This document shows positions 1 to 8,861 of a DNA stretch of 64,000 nucleotides, in pieces. The stretch covers positions 1 to 64,000 of the forward strand of contig NZ_OY760905.1 in the NCBI RefSeq assembly GCF_963664135.1, given 5' to 3'. The translations under genes were made by a program, and so were the position numbers. Position 1 is the first letter of the stretch; every line of letters begins with the position of its first letter. A model generated the notes under the pieces. It made no database searches. It worked only from the letters and a program-made list of their open reading frames with translations, and was not told the origin of the DNA. The stretch comes from an uncultured Acetobacterium sp. (GTDB lineage Bacteria; Bacillota; Clostridia; Eubacteriales; Eubacteriaceae).

Positions 1-2000
1 CACAATCGTCGCTGGCGCTTTGGTGATGCTGATTGAGCTTTCTACCGCCGGGCTGTCTGCATAGTTCGGATTGGTTACCTTCACTAATACAGGATATACT
101 CCCACATCGGTATAGCTTGGTGCTGTTTCAGTCCATGTTGTTCCGCCGTTTACGCTGTACATCGGAGTTGATCCTTCAATGCTGGCGCCCGGGGTCAGTA
201 CATGGCCTTTTCCGTCATAAACGGCTGTTACCGCTGGTGCTGTTGCTACATTGCCCGTTGCCGGGGTGATGCTTAAGCTGTTTTCTGTAACGGTAATGCT
301 GTAATTCGGGTTTTCTTCCGCTTTCACTGCTGCTGTAATCGCATAGGTTCCTACGGTTTCGCCGTCAGCCCGGTCTAATGTGTATGCCAGGCTGTCGCCG
401 TTGACAATTCCTCCCACCACTGCCGTTAATGCGGGATCTGTCGTGCCGAAGACTTTCGTCTTGCTATCGATCACAATCGTCGCTGGCGCTTTGGTGATGC
501 TGATTGAGCTTTCTACCGCCGGGCTGTCTGCATAGTTCGGATTGGTTACCTTCACTAATACAGGATATACTCCCACATCGGTATAGCTTGGTGCTGTTTC
601 AGTCCATGTTGTTCCGCCGTTTACGCTGTACATCGGAGTTGATCCTTCAATGCTGGCGCCCGGGGTCAGTACATGGCCTTTTCCGTCATAAACGGCTGTT
701 ACCGCTGGTGCTGTTGCTACATTGCCCGTTGCCGGGGTGATGCTTAAGCTGTTTTCTGTAACGGTAATGCTGTAATTCGGGTTTTCTTCCGCTTTCACTG
801 CTGCTGTAATCGCATAGGTTCCTACGGTTTCGCCGTCAGCCCGGTCTAATGTGTATGCCAGCTGTCGCCGTTGACAATTCCTCCCACCACTGCCGTTAAT
901 GCGGGATCTGTCGTGCCGAAGACTTTCGTCTTGCTATCGATCACAATCGTCGCTGGCGCTTTGGTGATGCTGATTGAGCTTTCTACCGCCGGGCTGTCTG
1001 CATAGTTCGGATTGGTTACCTTCACTAATACAGGATATACTCCCACATCGGTATAGCTTGGTGCTGTTTCAGTCCATGTTGTTCCGCCGTTTACGCTGTA
1101 CATCGGAGTTGATCCTTCAATGCTGGCGCCCGGGGTCAGTACATGGCCTTTTCCGTCATAAACGGCTGTTACCGCTGGTGCTGTTGCTACATTGCCCGTT
1201 GCCGGGGTGATGCTTAAGCTGTTTTCTGTAACGGTAATGCTGTAATTCGGGTTTTCTTCCGCTTTCACTGCTGCTGTAATCGCATAGGTTCCTACGGTTT
1301 CGCCGTCAGCCCGGTCTAATGTGTATGCCAGGCTGTCGCCGTTGACAATTCCTCCCACCACTGCCGTTAATGCGGGATCTGTCGTGCCGAAGACTTTCGT
1401 CTTGCTATCGATCACAATCGTCGCTGGCGCTTTGGTGATGCTGATTGAGCTTTCTACCGCCGGGCTGTCTGCATAGTTCGGATTGGTTACCTTCACTAAT
1501 ACAGGATATACTCCCACATCGGTATAGCTTGGTGCTGTTTCAGTCCATGTTGTTCCGCCGTTTACGCTGTACATCGGAGTTGATCCTTCAATGCTGGCGC
1601 CCGGGGTCAGTACATGGCCTTTTCCGTCATAAACGGCTGTTACCGCTGGTGCTGTTGCTACATTGCCCGTTGCCGGGGTGATGCTTAAGCTGTTTTCTGT
1701 AACGGTAATGCTGTAATTCGGGTTTTCTTCCGCTTTCACTGCTGCTGTAATCGCATAGGTTCCTACGGTTTCGCCGTCAGCCCGGTCTAATGTGTATGCC
1801 AGACTGTCGCCGTTGACGGTTCCTCCCACCACTGCCGTTAATGCGGGATCTGTCGTGCCGAAGACTTTCGTCTTGCTATCGATCACAATCGTCGCTGGCG
1901 CTTTGGTGATGCTGATTGAGCTTTCTACCGCCGGGCTGTCTGCATAGTTCGGATTGGTTACCTTCACTAATACAGGATATACTCCCACATCGGTATAGCT
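1..2000 (-). repeat. Inverted arm of the 471-bp adhesin repeat array
   Basis: About 4.2 copies of the same 471-bp unit that fills 2001-6318 lie here in reverse orientation. The spacing of equivalent points is 471, 470 and 471 bp; the 470 comes from one missing G near 861. The unit starting nearest the junction (minus strand, from about 1872) differs slightly from the others, reading GGTVNGDS instead of GGIVNGDS. The array runs off the left edge of the window, so its total length is unknown. The near-identity of the units points to recent duplication, concerted evolution or assembly duplication. Confidence 0.95.
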
Positions 2001-2081
2001 GACGAAAGTCTTCGGCACGACAGATCCCGCATTAACGGCAGTGGTGGGAGGAATTGTCAACGGCGACAGCCTGGCATACAC
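846..2081 (-). pseudogene. Adhesin repeat fragment, inverted, no native start, frameshifted
   Basis: The minus-strand frame encodes MBG-type repeats (TKVFGTTDPALTAVVGG..., ending SISITKAPAT) from the junction at 2000 leftwards. The first codons (2081-2001) are antisense to the right arm, so the apparent start is a chance ATG and not a native one. The frame ends early at 846 because one G is missing near 861 (GCCAGCTG where sister units read GCCAGGCTG); the repeats continue in another frame to position 1 and beyond. It would be a surface-protein fragment with no signal peptide. It is either a gene broken by inversion or an assembly product. Confidence 0.6.
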
Positions 2082-5000
2082 ATTAGACCGGGCTGACGGC
2101 GAAACCGTAGGAACCTATGCGATTACAGCAGCAGTGAAAGCGGAAGAAAACCCGAATTACAGCATTACCGTTACAGAAAACAGCTTAAGCATCACCCCGG
2201 CAACGGGCAATGTAGCAACAGCACCAGCGGTAACAGCCGTTTATGACGGAAAAGGCCATGTACTGACCCCGGGCGCCAGCATTGAAGGATCAACTCCGAT
2301 GTACAGCGTAAACGGCGGAACAACATGGACTGAAACAGCACCAAGCTATACCGATGTGGGAGTATACCCTGTATTAGTGAAGGTAACCAATCCGAACTAT
2401 GCAGACAGCCCGGCGGTAGAAAGCTCAATCAGCATCACCAAAGCGCCAGCGACGATTGTGATCGATAGCAAGACGAAAGTCTTCGGCACGACAGATCCCG
2501 CATTAACGGCAGTGGTGGGAGGAATTGTCAACGGCGACAGCCTGGCATACACATTAGACCGGGCTGACGGCGAAACCGTAGGAACCTATGCGATTACAGC
2601 AGCAGTGAAAGCGGAAGAAAACCCGAATTACAGCATTACCGTTACAGAAAACAGCTTAAGCATCACCCCGGCAACGGGCAATGTAGCAACAGCACCAGCG
2701 GTAACAGCCGTTTATGACGGAAAAGGCCATGTACTGACCCCGGGCGCCAGCATTGAAGGATCAACTCCGATGTACAGCGTAAACGGCGGAACAACATGGA
2801 CTGAAACAGCACCAAGCTATACCGATGTGGGAGTATATCCTGTATTAGTGAAGGTAACCAATCCGAACTATGCAGACAGCCCGGCGGTAGAAAGCTCAAT
2901 CAGCATCACCAAAGCGCCAGCGACGATTGTGATCGATAGCAAGACGAAAGTCTTCGGCACGACAGATCCCGCATTAACGGCAGTGGTGGGAGGAATTGTC
3001 AACGGCGACAGTCTGGCATACACATTAGACCGGGCTGACGGCGAAACCGTAGGAACCTATGCGATTACAGCAGCAGTGAAAGCGGAAGAAAACCCGAATT
3101 ACAGCATTACCGTTACAGAAAACAGCTTAAGCATCACCCCGGCAACGGGCAATGTAGCAACAGCACCAGCGGTAACAGCCGTTTATGACGGAAAAGGCCA
3201 TGTACTGACCCCGGGCGCCAGCATTGAAGGATCAACTCCGATGTACAGCGTAAACGGCGGAACAACATGGACTGAAACAGCACCAAGCTATACCGATGTG
3301 GGAGTATATCCTGTATTAGTGAAGGTAACCAATCCGAACTATGCAGACAGCCCGGCGGTAGAAAGCTCAATCAGCATCACCAAAGCGCCAGCGACGATTG
3401 TGATCGATAGCAAGACGAAAGTCTTCGGCACGACAGATCCCGCATTAACGGCAGTGGTGGGAGGAATTGTCAACGGCGACAGTCTGGCATACACATTAGA
3501 CCGGGCTGACGGCGAAACCGTAGGAACCTATGCGATTACAGCAGCAGTGAAAGCGGAAGAAAACCCGAATTACAGCATTACCGTTACAGAAAACAGCTTA
3601 AGCATCACCCCGGCAACGGGCAATGTAGCAACAGCACCAGCGGTAACAGCCGTTTATGACGGAAAAGGCCATGTACTGACCCCGGGCGCCAGCATTGAAG
3701 GATCAACTCCGATGTACAGCGTAAACGGCGGAACAACATGGACTGAAACAGCACCAAGCTATACCGATGTGGGAGTATATCCTGTATTAGTGAAGGTAAC
3801 CAATCCGAACTATGCAGACAGCCCGGCGGTAGAAAGCTCAATCAGCATCACCAAAGCGCCAGCGACGATTGTGATCGATAGCAAGACGAAAGTCTTCGGC
3901 ACGACAGATCCCGCATTAACGGCAGTGGTGGGAGGAATTGTCAACGGCGACAGTCTGGCATACACATTAGACCGGGCTGACGGCGAAACCGTAGGAACCT
4001 ATGCGATTACAGCAGCAGTGAAAGCGGAAGAAAACCCGAATTACAGCATTACCGTTACAGAAAACAGCTTAAGCATCACCCCGGCAACGGGCAATGTAGC
4101 AACAGCACCAGCGGTAACAGCCGTTTATGACGGAAAAGGCCATGTACTGACCCCGGGCGCCAGCATTGAAGGATCAACTCCGATGTACAGCGTAAACGGC
4201 GGAACAACATGGACTGAAACAGCACCAAGCTATACCGATGTGGGAGTATATCCTGTATTAGTGAAGGTAACCAATCCGAACTATGCAGACAGCCCGGCGG
4301 TAGAAAGCTCAATCAGCATCACCAAAGCGCCAGCGACGATTGTGATCGATAGCAAGACGAAAGTCTTCGGCACGACAGATCCCGCATTAACGGCAGTGGT
4401 GGGAGGAATTGTCAACGGCGACAGCCTGGCATACACATTAGACCGGGCTGACGGCGAAACCGTAGGAACCTATGCGATTACAGCAGCAGTGAAAGCGGAA
4501 GAAAACCCGAATTACAGCATTACCGTTACAGAAAACAGCTTAAGCATCACCCCGGCAACGGGCAATGTAGCAACAGCACCAGCGGTAACAGCCGTTTATG
4601 ACGGAAAAGGCCATGTACTGACCCCGGGCGCCAGCATTGAAGGATCAACTCCGATGTACAGCGTAAACGGCGGAACAACATGGACTGAAACAGCACCAAG
4701 CTATACCGATGTGGGAGTATACCCTGTATTAGTGAAGGTAACCAATCCGAACTATGCAGACAGCCCGGCGGTAGAAAGCTCAATCAGCATCACCAAAGCG
4801 CCAGCGACGATTGTGATCGATAGCAAGACGAAAGTCTTCGGCACGACAGATCCCGCATTAACGGCAGTGGTGGGAGGAATTGTCAACGGCGACAGCCTGG
4901 CATACACATTAGACCGGGCTGACGGCGAAACCGTAGGAACCTATGCGATTACAGCAGCAGTGAAAGCGGAAGAAAACCCGAATTACAGCATTACCGTTAC

Positions 5001-6318
5001 AGAAAACAGCTTAAGCATCACCCCGGCAACGGGCAATGTAGCAACAGCACCAGCGGTAACAGCCGTTTATGACGGAAAAGGCCATGTACTGACCCCGGGC
5101 GCCAGCATTGAAGGATCAACTCCGATGTACAGCGTAAACGGCGGAACAACATGGACTGAAACAGCACCAAGCTATACCGATGTGGGAGTATATCCTGTAT
5201 TAGTGAAGGTAACCAATCCGAACTATGCAGACAGCCCGGCGGTAGAAAGCTCAATCAGCATCACCAAAGCGCCAGCGACGATTGTGATCGATAGCAAGAC
5301 GAAAGTCTTCGGCACGACAGATCCCGCATTAACGGCAGTGGTGGGAGGAATTGTCAACGGCGACAGTCTGGCATACACATTAGACCGGGCTGACGGCGAA
5401 ACCGTAGGAACCTATGCGATTACAGCAGCAGTGAAAGCGGAAGAAAACCCGAATTACAGCATTACCGTTACAGAAAACAGCTTAAGCATCACCCCGGCAA
5501 CGGGCAATGTAGCAACAGCACCAGCGGTAACAGCCGTTTATGACGGAAAAGGCCATGTACTGACCCCGGGCGCCAGCATTGAAGGATCAACTCCGATGTA
5601 CAGCGTAAACGGCGGAACAACATGGACTGAAACAGCACCAAGCTATACCGATGTGGGAGTATATCCTGTATTAGTGAAGGTAACCAATCCGAACTATGCA
5701 GACAGCCCGGCGGTAGAAAGCTCAATCAGCATCACCAAAGCGCCAGCGACGATTGTGATCGATAGCAAGACGAAAGTCTTCGGCACGACAGATCCCGCAT
5801 TAACGGCAGTGGTGGGAGGAATTGTCAACGGCGACAGCCTGGCATACACATTAGACCGGGCTGACGGCGAAACCGTAGGAACCTATGCGATTACAGCAGC
5901 AGTGAAAGCGGAAGAAAACCCGAATTACAGCATTACCGTTACAGAAAACAGCTTAAGCATCACCCCGGCAACGGGCAATGTAGCAACAGCACCAGCGGTA
6001 ACAGCCGTTTATGACGGAAAAGGCCATGTACTGACCCCGGGCGCCAGCATTGAAGGATCAACTCCGATGTACAGCGTAAACGGCGGAACAACATGGACTG
6101 AAACAGCACCAAGCTATACCGATGTGGGAGTATATCCTGTATTAGTGAAGGTAACCAATCCGAACTATGCAGACAGCCCGGCGGTAGAAAGCTCAATCAG
6201 CATCACCAAAGCGCCAGCGACGATTGTGATCGATAGCAAGACGAAAGTCTTCGGCACGACAGATCCCGCATTAACGGCAGTGGTGGGAGGAATTGTCAAC
6301 GGCGACAGCCTGGCATAC
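2001..6318 (+). repeat. Direct array of 471-bp MBG repeat units
   Basis: Units begin (at GACGAAAGTC) at 2001, 2472, 2943, 3414, 3885, 4356, 4827, 5298, 5769 and 6240; the tenth is cut at about 6318. Each unit encodes 157 aa. Few sites vary. One is AGC or AGT before CTGGCA: C in units 1, 2, 6, 7, 9, 10 and T in units 3, 4, 5, 8. Another is GTATACCC, found only in units 1 and 6, against GTATATCC elsewhere. The repeated pattern of units 1-3 in units 6-8 suggests a higher-order duplication of five units (2355 bp). Confidence 0.95.
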
Positions 6319-6333
6319 GATGTGGGATATTAG
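2041..6333 (+). CDS. MBG-repeat surface adhesin, 5' fragment without native start
   Basis: This frame (1430 aa from its first in-frame start codon) is almost entirely 157-aa repeats. Each repeat has an MBG-type half (KVFGTTDPALTAVVGG, GETVGTYAI, NPNYSITV) and a second Ig-like half (VYDGKGHVLTPGAS, YTDVGVYPVLVKVTNPNYADSP). Such repeats form extended stalks of Gram-positive surface adhesins. No signal peptide, ribosome binding site or promoter precedes it, because the sequence upstream of 2001 is the inverted arm. It ends by frameshift: after AYDVG a 10-bp loss brings a TAG at 6331-6333. The remainder of the protein follows in another frame. Most likely it is the middle of one very long adhesin whose 5' end is lost or misplaced. 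Confidence 0.7.
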   Translation: MVGGIVNGDSLAYTLDRADGETVGTYAITAAVKAEENPNYSITVTENSLSITPATGNVATAPAVTAVYDGKGHVLTPGASIEGSTPMYSVNGGTTWTETAPSYTDVGVYPVLVKVTNPNYADSPAVESSISITKAPATIVIDSKTKVFGTTDPALTAVVGGIVNGDSLAYTLDRADGETVGTYAITAAVKAEENPNYSITVTENSLSITPATGNVATAPAVTAVYDGKGHVLTPGASIEGSTPMYSVNGGTTWTETAPSYTDVGVYPVLVKVTNPNYADSPAVESSISITKAPATIVIDSKTKVFGTTDPALTAVVGGIVNGDSLAYTLDRADGETVGTYAITAAVKAEENPNYSITVTENSLSITPATGNVATAPAVTAVYDGKGHVLTPGASIEGSTPMYSVNGGTTWTETAPSYTDVGVYPVLVKVTNPNYADSPAVESSISITKAPATIVIDSKTKVFGTTDPALTAVVGGIVNGDSLAYTLDRADGETVGTYAITAAVKAEENPNYSITVTENSLSITPATGNVATAPAVTAVYDGKGHVLTPGASIEGSTPMYSVNGGTTWTETAPSYTDVGVYPVLVKVTNPNYADSPAVESSISITKAPATIVIDSKTKVFGTTDPALTAVVGGIVNGDSLAYTLDRADGETVGTYAITAAVKAEENPNYSITVTENSLSITPATGNVATAPAVTAVYDGKGHVLTPGASIEGSTPMYSVNGGTTWTETAPSYTDVGVYPVLVKVTNPNYADSPAVESSISITKAPATIVIDSKTKVFGTTDPALTAVVGGIVNGDSLAYTLDRADGETVGTYAITAAVKAEENPNYSITVTENSLSITPATGNVATAPAVTAVYDGKGHVLTPGASIEGSTPMYSVNGGTTWTETAPSYTDVGVYPVLVKVTNPNYADSPAVESSISITKAPATIVIDSKTKVFGTTDPALTAVVGGIVNGDSLAYTLDRADGETVGTYAITAAVKAEENPNYSITVTENSLSITPATGNVATAPAVTAVYDGKGHVLTPGASIEGSTPMYSVNGGTTWTETAPSYTDVGVYPVLVKVTNPNYADSPAVESSISITKAPATIVIDSKTKVFGTTDPALTAVVGGIVNGDSLAYTLDRADGETVGTYAITAAVKAEENPNYSITVTENSLSITPATGNVATAPAVTAVYDGKGHVLTPGASIEGSTPMYSVNGGTTWTETAPSYTDVGVYPVLVKVTNPNYADSPAVESSISITKAPATIVIDSKTKVFGTTDPALTAVVGGIVNGDSLAYTLDRADGETVGTYAITAAVKAEENPNYSITVTENSLSITPATGNVATAPAVTAVYDGKGHVLTPGASIEGSTPMYSVNGGTTWTETAPSYTDVGVYPVLVKVTNPNYADSPAVESSISITKAPATIVIDSKTKVFGTTDPALTAVVGGIVNGDSLAYDVGY

Positions 6334-8462
6334 TGAAGGTAACCAATCCGAACTATGCAGACAGCCCGGCGGTAGAAAGCTCAATCAGCATCACCAAAGC
6401 GCCAGCGACGATTGTGATCGATAGCAAGACGAAAGTCTTCGGCACGACAGATCCCGCATTAACGGCAGTGGTGGGAGGAATTGTCAACGGCGACAGCCTG
6501 GCATACACATTAGACCGGGCTGACGGCGAAACCGTAGGAACCTATGCGATTACAGCAGCAGTGAAAGCGGAAGAAAACCCGAATTACAGCATTACCGTCA
6601 CCAGAGGGATACTGGAGATTTTGAAAGCTGAAGGCAATTCTTTGAATATTACTGATTTCAAAGGAGTATATGATGGAGAAACACATGGCTTAAGTGCAGT
6701 GAGTGCCGGAATAGAAGGATCTACAATCTGGTATAGAAACAACAGTCAGAGTGATGAACAAGAGTGGAGTATCAATCCACTAGTCTATACTGAGGCCGGC
6801 ACCTACTTCGTCGATGTGAAGGTAACCAATCCGAACTATGAAGATAGTTACGGAAGTGGCACCGTTGAGATTAACCAAGCTGAAGTAACCGTAAACGGAA
6901 ACAACTTAGAAGTAGTCTATAACGGATCTGAACAAGACGTAACCGGATACATCACAAGCACCCTGTTGCCAGGATACACCCTGACCGGAGAAGTCCGAGC
7001 GAGCGGAACAAATGTGGGAACCTATCAAACGGCGATCATCAGCCCAATCATCATCAACCATGATGGTAACGATGTGACTAAGAACTTCAAGATCAACGAA
7101 GTCAAGGGAACATTGACAATTTCGAAAAAACAAGTAACAATCACAGCAGATGATAAGTCCAAAACTTTTGGTACTACAGATCCTAAGCTAACTGCAACTG
7201 TTGTAGGGCTCTTAGGTGACGACACGGTCGACTATTTCTTGACCAGAGAACCGGGGGAAGATGTTGGTACTTATGACATTTATGTGAATCTAAGAGAATT
7301 CAGCAACGCTGATATGGCAGCAATGTCCAGTTTCTATTATGGTGAATACAGCTACCCAAGCGATATTTACAGAAACTATGATATTGAAACAGTGAACGGA
7401 ACATTCACAATTTTACCAATTCCAATCACGGTAAGTAACATTAACTACTTACCTGGTGCAGAAGGTGTCACAAATATGCCTGCCAACCAGACAAATATTG
7501 TTGCTGGTACTCAACAAACCATATCAACTCAGGTACCGGTTAGAACAGGCTATACCTTTACAGGATGGGAAGTAAGCGGAACAACCGCAATTGATGGTGC
7601 ATTTACTATGCCAGCTAATGATGTTAATATCACGGCTACATGGAAGGTCAATCAATATGACTTGACCATTATCTATCAATATGCAGTTGGCCAGGAAAGC
7701 GATCTTTCTGCCCTGCCAGCTACAGTTAATGAAAAACTTAGCTTTGGTGAAAGCTTCAGCAAGACCAGCGGGTCTATTCCAGGCTATAATGCCAATCCAA
7801 TTGTAGTCAGTGGCACCATGGGTGTTAATGGCTACAGTGCTGTAGTTATCTACAGCAAAGCGGATAGTCAATGGAATAACATTAACTACATACCTGGAGC
7901 TAACAATGTCACCAATATGCCTGGTAATCTAACTAGTATTTTAGTTGGAACACCAGAGATCGTATCAACGCAAATTCCTGTCCGAGACGGTTATACCTTT
8001 AACGGATGGGTAGTTAGCGGAGTTACTGCGACTGACGGAAAATTCAACATGCCAGCGAATGATGTAAACATCACGGCTACTTGGATGGCAATTCCGGTTG
8101 TTCCAGTAACACCAGCGACACCTGTTACTCCGGCAGCAGTAACACCAGCTGTAGCGGCGCCGGTTGCAGCAACCGCAGTTGTGGCAGCAGTACCGGCAGC
8201 GGTTGGATTAACAACTATCGCTGATCCAGCAACACCACTTGCAGCAGGTAATACGACAACGATTGAAGATCAAAAAACACCACTAGCAAGCACTGAACTG
8301 GATGAACACAAATGCTGTATACTTCACTTCTTAATTCTTTTACTCGCTTTATTAATCTTGATTCTTTACACAAGAAGCATGAAAAAGCGACAGGAACATA
8401 TTTTTGAATTAAGAACAATGATCGCAGAAGATGATCATAAAGATCCAGAAAGAATAAGTTAA
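6333..8462 (+). CDS. MBG-repeat surface adhesin, C-terminal part with membrane anchor
   Basis: The 709-aa reading frame opens at a chance GTG inside a repeat, so it is really the continuation of the upstream array. In order it shows: the end of one standard MBG unit (about 1-90); diverged MBG/Ig-like domains (about 95-365, including KSKTFGTTDPKLTATVVG); an InlB-type repeat (about 368-440, GYTFTGWEVSG, MPANDVNITATW); a MucBP-like domain (about 441-510, YDLTIIYQYAVG); a second InlB-type repeat (about 515-580); an Ala/Val/Pro/Thr-rich linker; and one hydrophobic helix (about 661-679) followed by a basic 30-residue cytoplasmic tail. There is no LPXTG sortase motif. It probably anchors the adhesin through the C-terminal membrane helix. 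Non-repeat base composition starts near 6600. Confidence 0.8.
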   Translation: MKVTNPNYADSPAVESSISITKAPATIVIDSKTKVFGTTDPALTAVVGGIVNGDSLAYTLDRADGETVGTYAITAAVKAEENPNYSITVTRGILEILKAEGNSLNITDFKGVYDGETHGLSAVSAGIEGSTIWYRNNSQSDEQEWSINPLVYTEAGTYFVDVKVTNPNYEDSYGSGTVEINQAEVTVNGNNLEVVYNGSEQDVTGYITSTLLPGYTLTGEVRASGTNVGTYQTAIISPIIINHDGNDVTKNFKINEVKGTLTISKKQVTITADDKSKTFGTTDPKLTATVVGLLGDDTVDYFLTREPGEDVGTYDIYVNLREFSNADMAAMSSFYYGEYSYPSDIYRNYDIETVNGTFTILPIPITVSNINYLPGAEGVTNMPANQTNIVAGTQQTISTQVPVRTGYTFTGWEVSGTTAIDGAFTMPANDVNITATWKVNQYDLTIIYQYAVGQESDLSALPATVNEKLSFGESFSKTSGSIPGYNANPIVVSGTMGVNGYSAVVIYSKADSQWNNINYIPGANNVTNMPGNLTSILVGTPEIVSTQIPVRDGYTFNGWVVSGVTATDGKFNMPANDVNITATWMAIPVVPVTPATPVTPAAVTPAVAAPVAATAVVAAVPAAVGLTTIADPATPLAAGNTTTIEDQKTPLASTELDEHKCCILHFLILLLALLILILYTRSMKKRQEHIFELRTMIAEDDHKDPERIS

Positions 8463-8476
8463 GAGGAGGATTAAAA

Positions 8477-8668
8477 ATGTTAGAAGCAATTTTCACACAT
8501 TCAACGTTGGGATTTTGTATCTGGGACATTCCGGCTTTAATTGTTCTTATAGCAATTGTCGTTGTTTTCATTGTGCATCGTCACAATCAGAAAAAACGCG
8601 AGAAGGATTTTGAAGATCAATTAGCAGAGCGATGGGCTGACAAATCAGTCGATTCAAAGACAGCATAA
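8477..8668 (+). CDS. Small single-pass membrane protein
   Basis: A 63-aa protein starting 14 bp after the adhesin stop, with a strong ribosome binding site (AAGAGGAGG). Residues about 18-35 are a hydrophobic helix (PALIVLIAIVVVFIVH), followed by a charged tail containing KKREKDFEDQLAE. The adhesin C-terminus has the same plan: helix, KKRQEHIFEL, acidic tail. I do not recognise a named family. The tight spacing suggests co-transcription with the adhesin. A role in anchoring or assembling the adhesin is only inference. A terminator follows. Confidence 0.75.
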   Translation: MLEAIFTHSTLGFCIWDIPALIVLIAIVVVFIVHRHNQKKREKDFEDQLAERWADKSVDSKTA

Positions 8669-8703
8669 CGTGCTTAAAAAATTCAGATTAAGTGATTAAT
8701 CAA

Positions 8704-8737
8704 AAAAGGAGATAGAGAAATCTATCTTCTTTTTTTA
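8704..8737 (+). terminator. Rho-independent terminator after adhesin operon
   Basis: Stem AGATAGA / TCTATCT (8710-8716 with 8721-8727), GAAA loop, followed by TCTTTTTTT. Confidence 0.8.
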
Positions 8738-8783
8738 AGCAATTAAAAAATTTCCTTCTTTTACCAGTTCTTGGCATTCTCAC

Positions 8784-8813
8784 TTGACATCTTCCCAACA
8801 ACTTCATTATAAT
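8784..8813 (+). promoter_or_regulatory. Sigma-A promoter for aspS
   Basis: TTGACA (8784-8789), 18-bp spacer, TATAAT (8808-8813), 48 bp before the aspS start. Confidence 0.8.
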
Positions 8814-8861
8814 ATAAAGGTTAAGAAGATAAAATAAATTATTATATATGTCGGAGGTAGA

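Noticed and set aside
33-1681. Repeated 78-aa plus-strand frames at 33, 504, 974 and 1445 (and minus-strand copies in 2192-6196)
   Set aside because: They are antisense shadows of the adhesin repeat, the same in each unit and without ribosome binding sites.
1-6600. CRISPR array
   Set aside because: Repeat units are 471 bp, coding and contiguous without unique spacers; no cas genes.
8669-8861. T-box before aspS
   Set aside because: Promoter is only 48 bp from the start; no room or T-box sequence.
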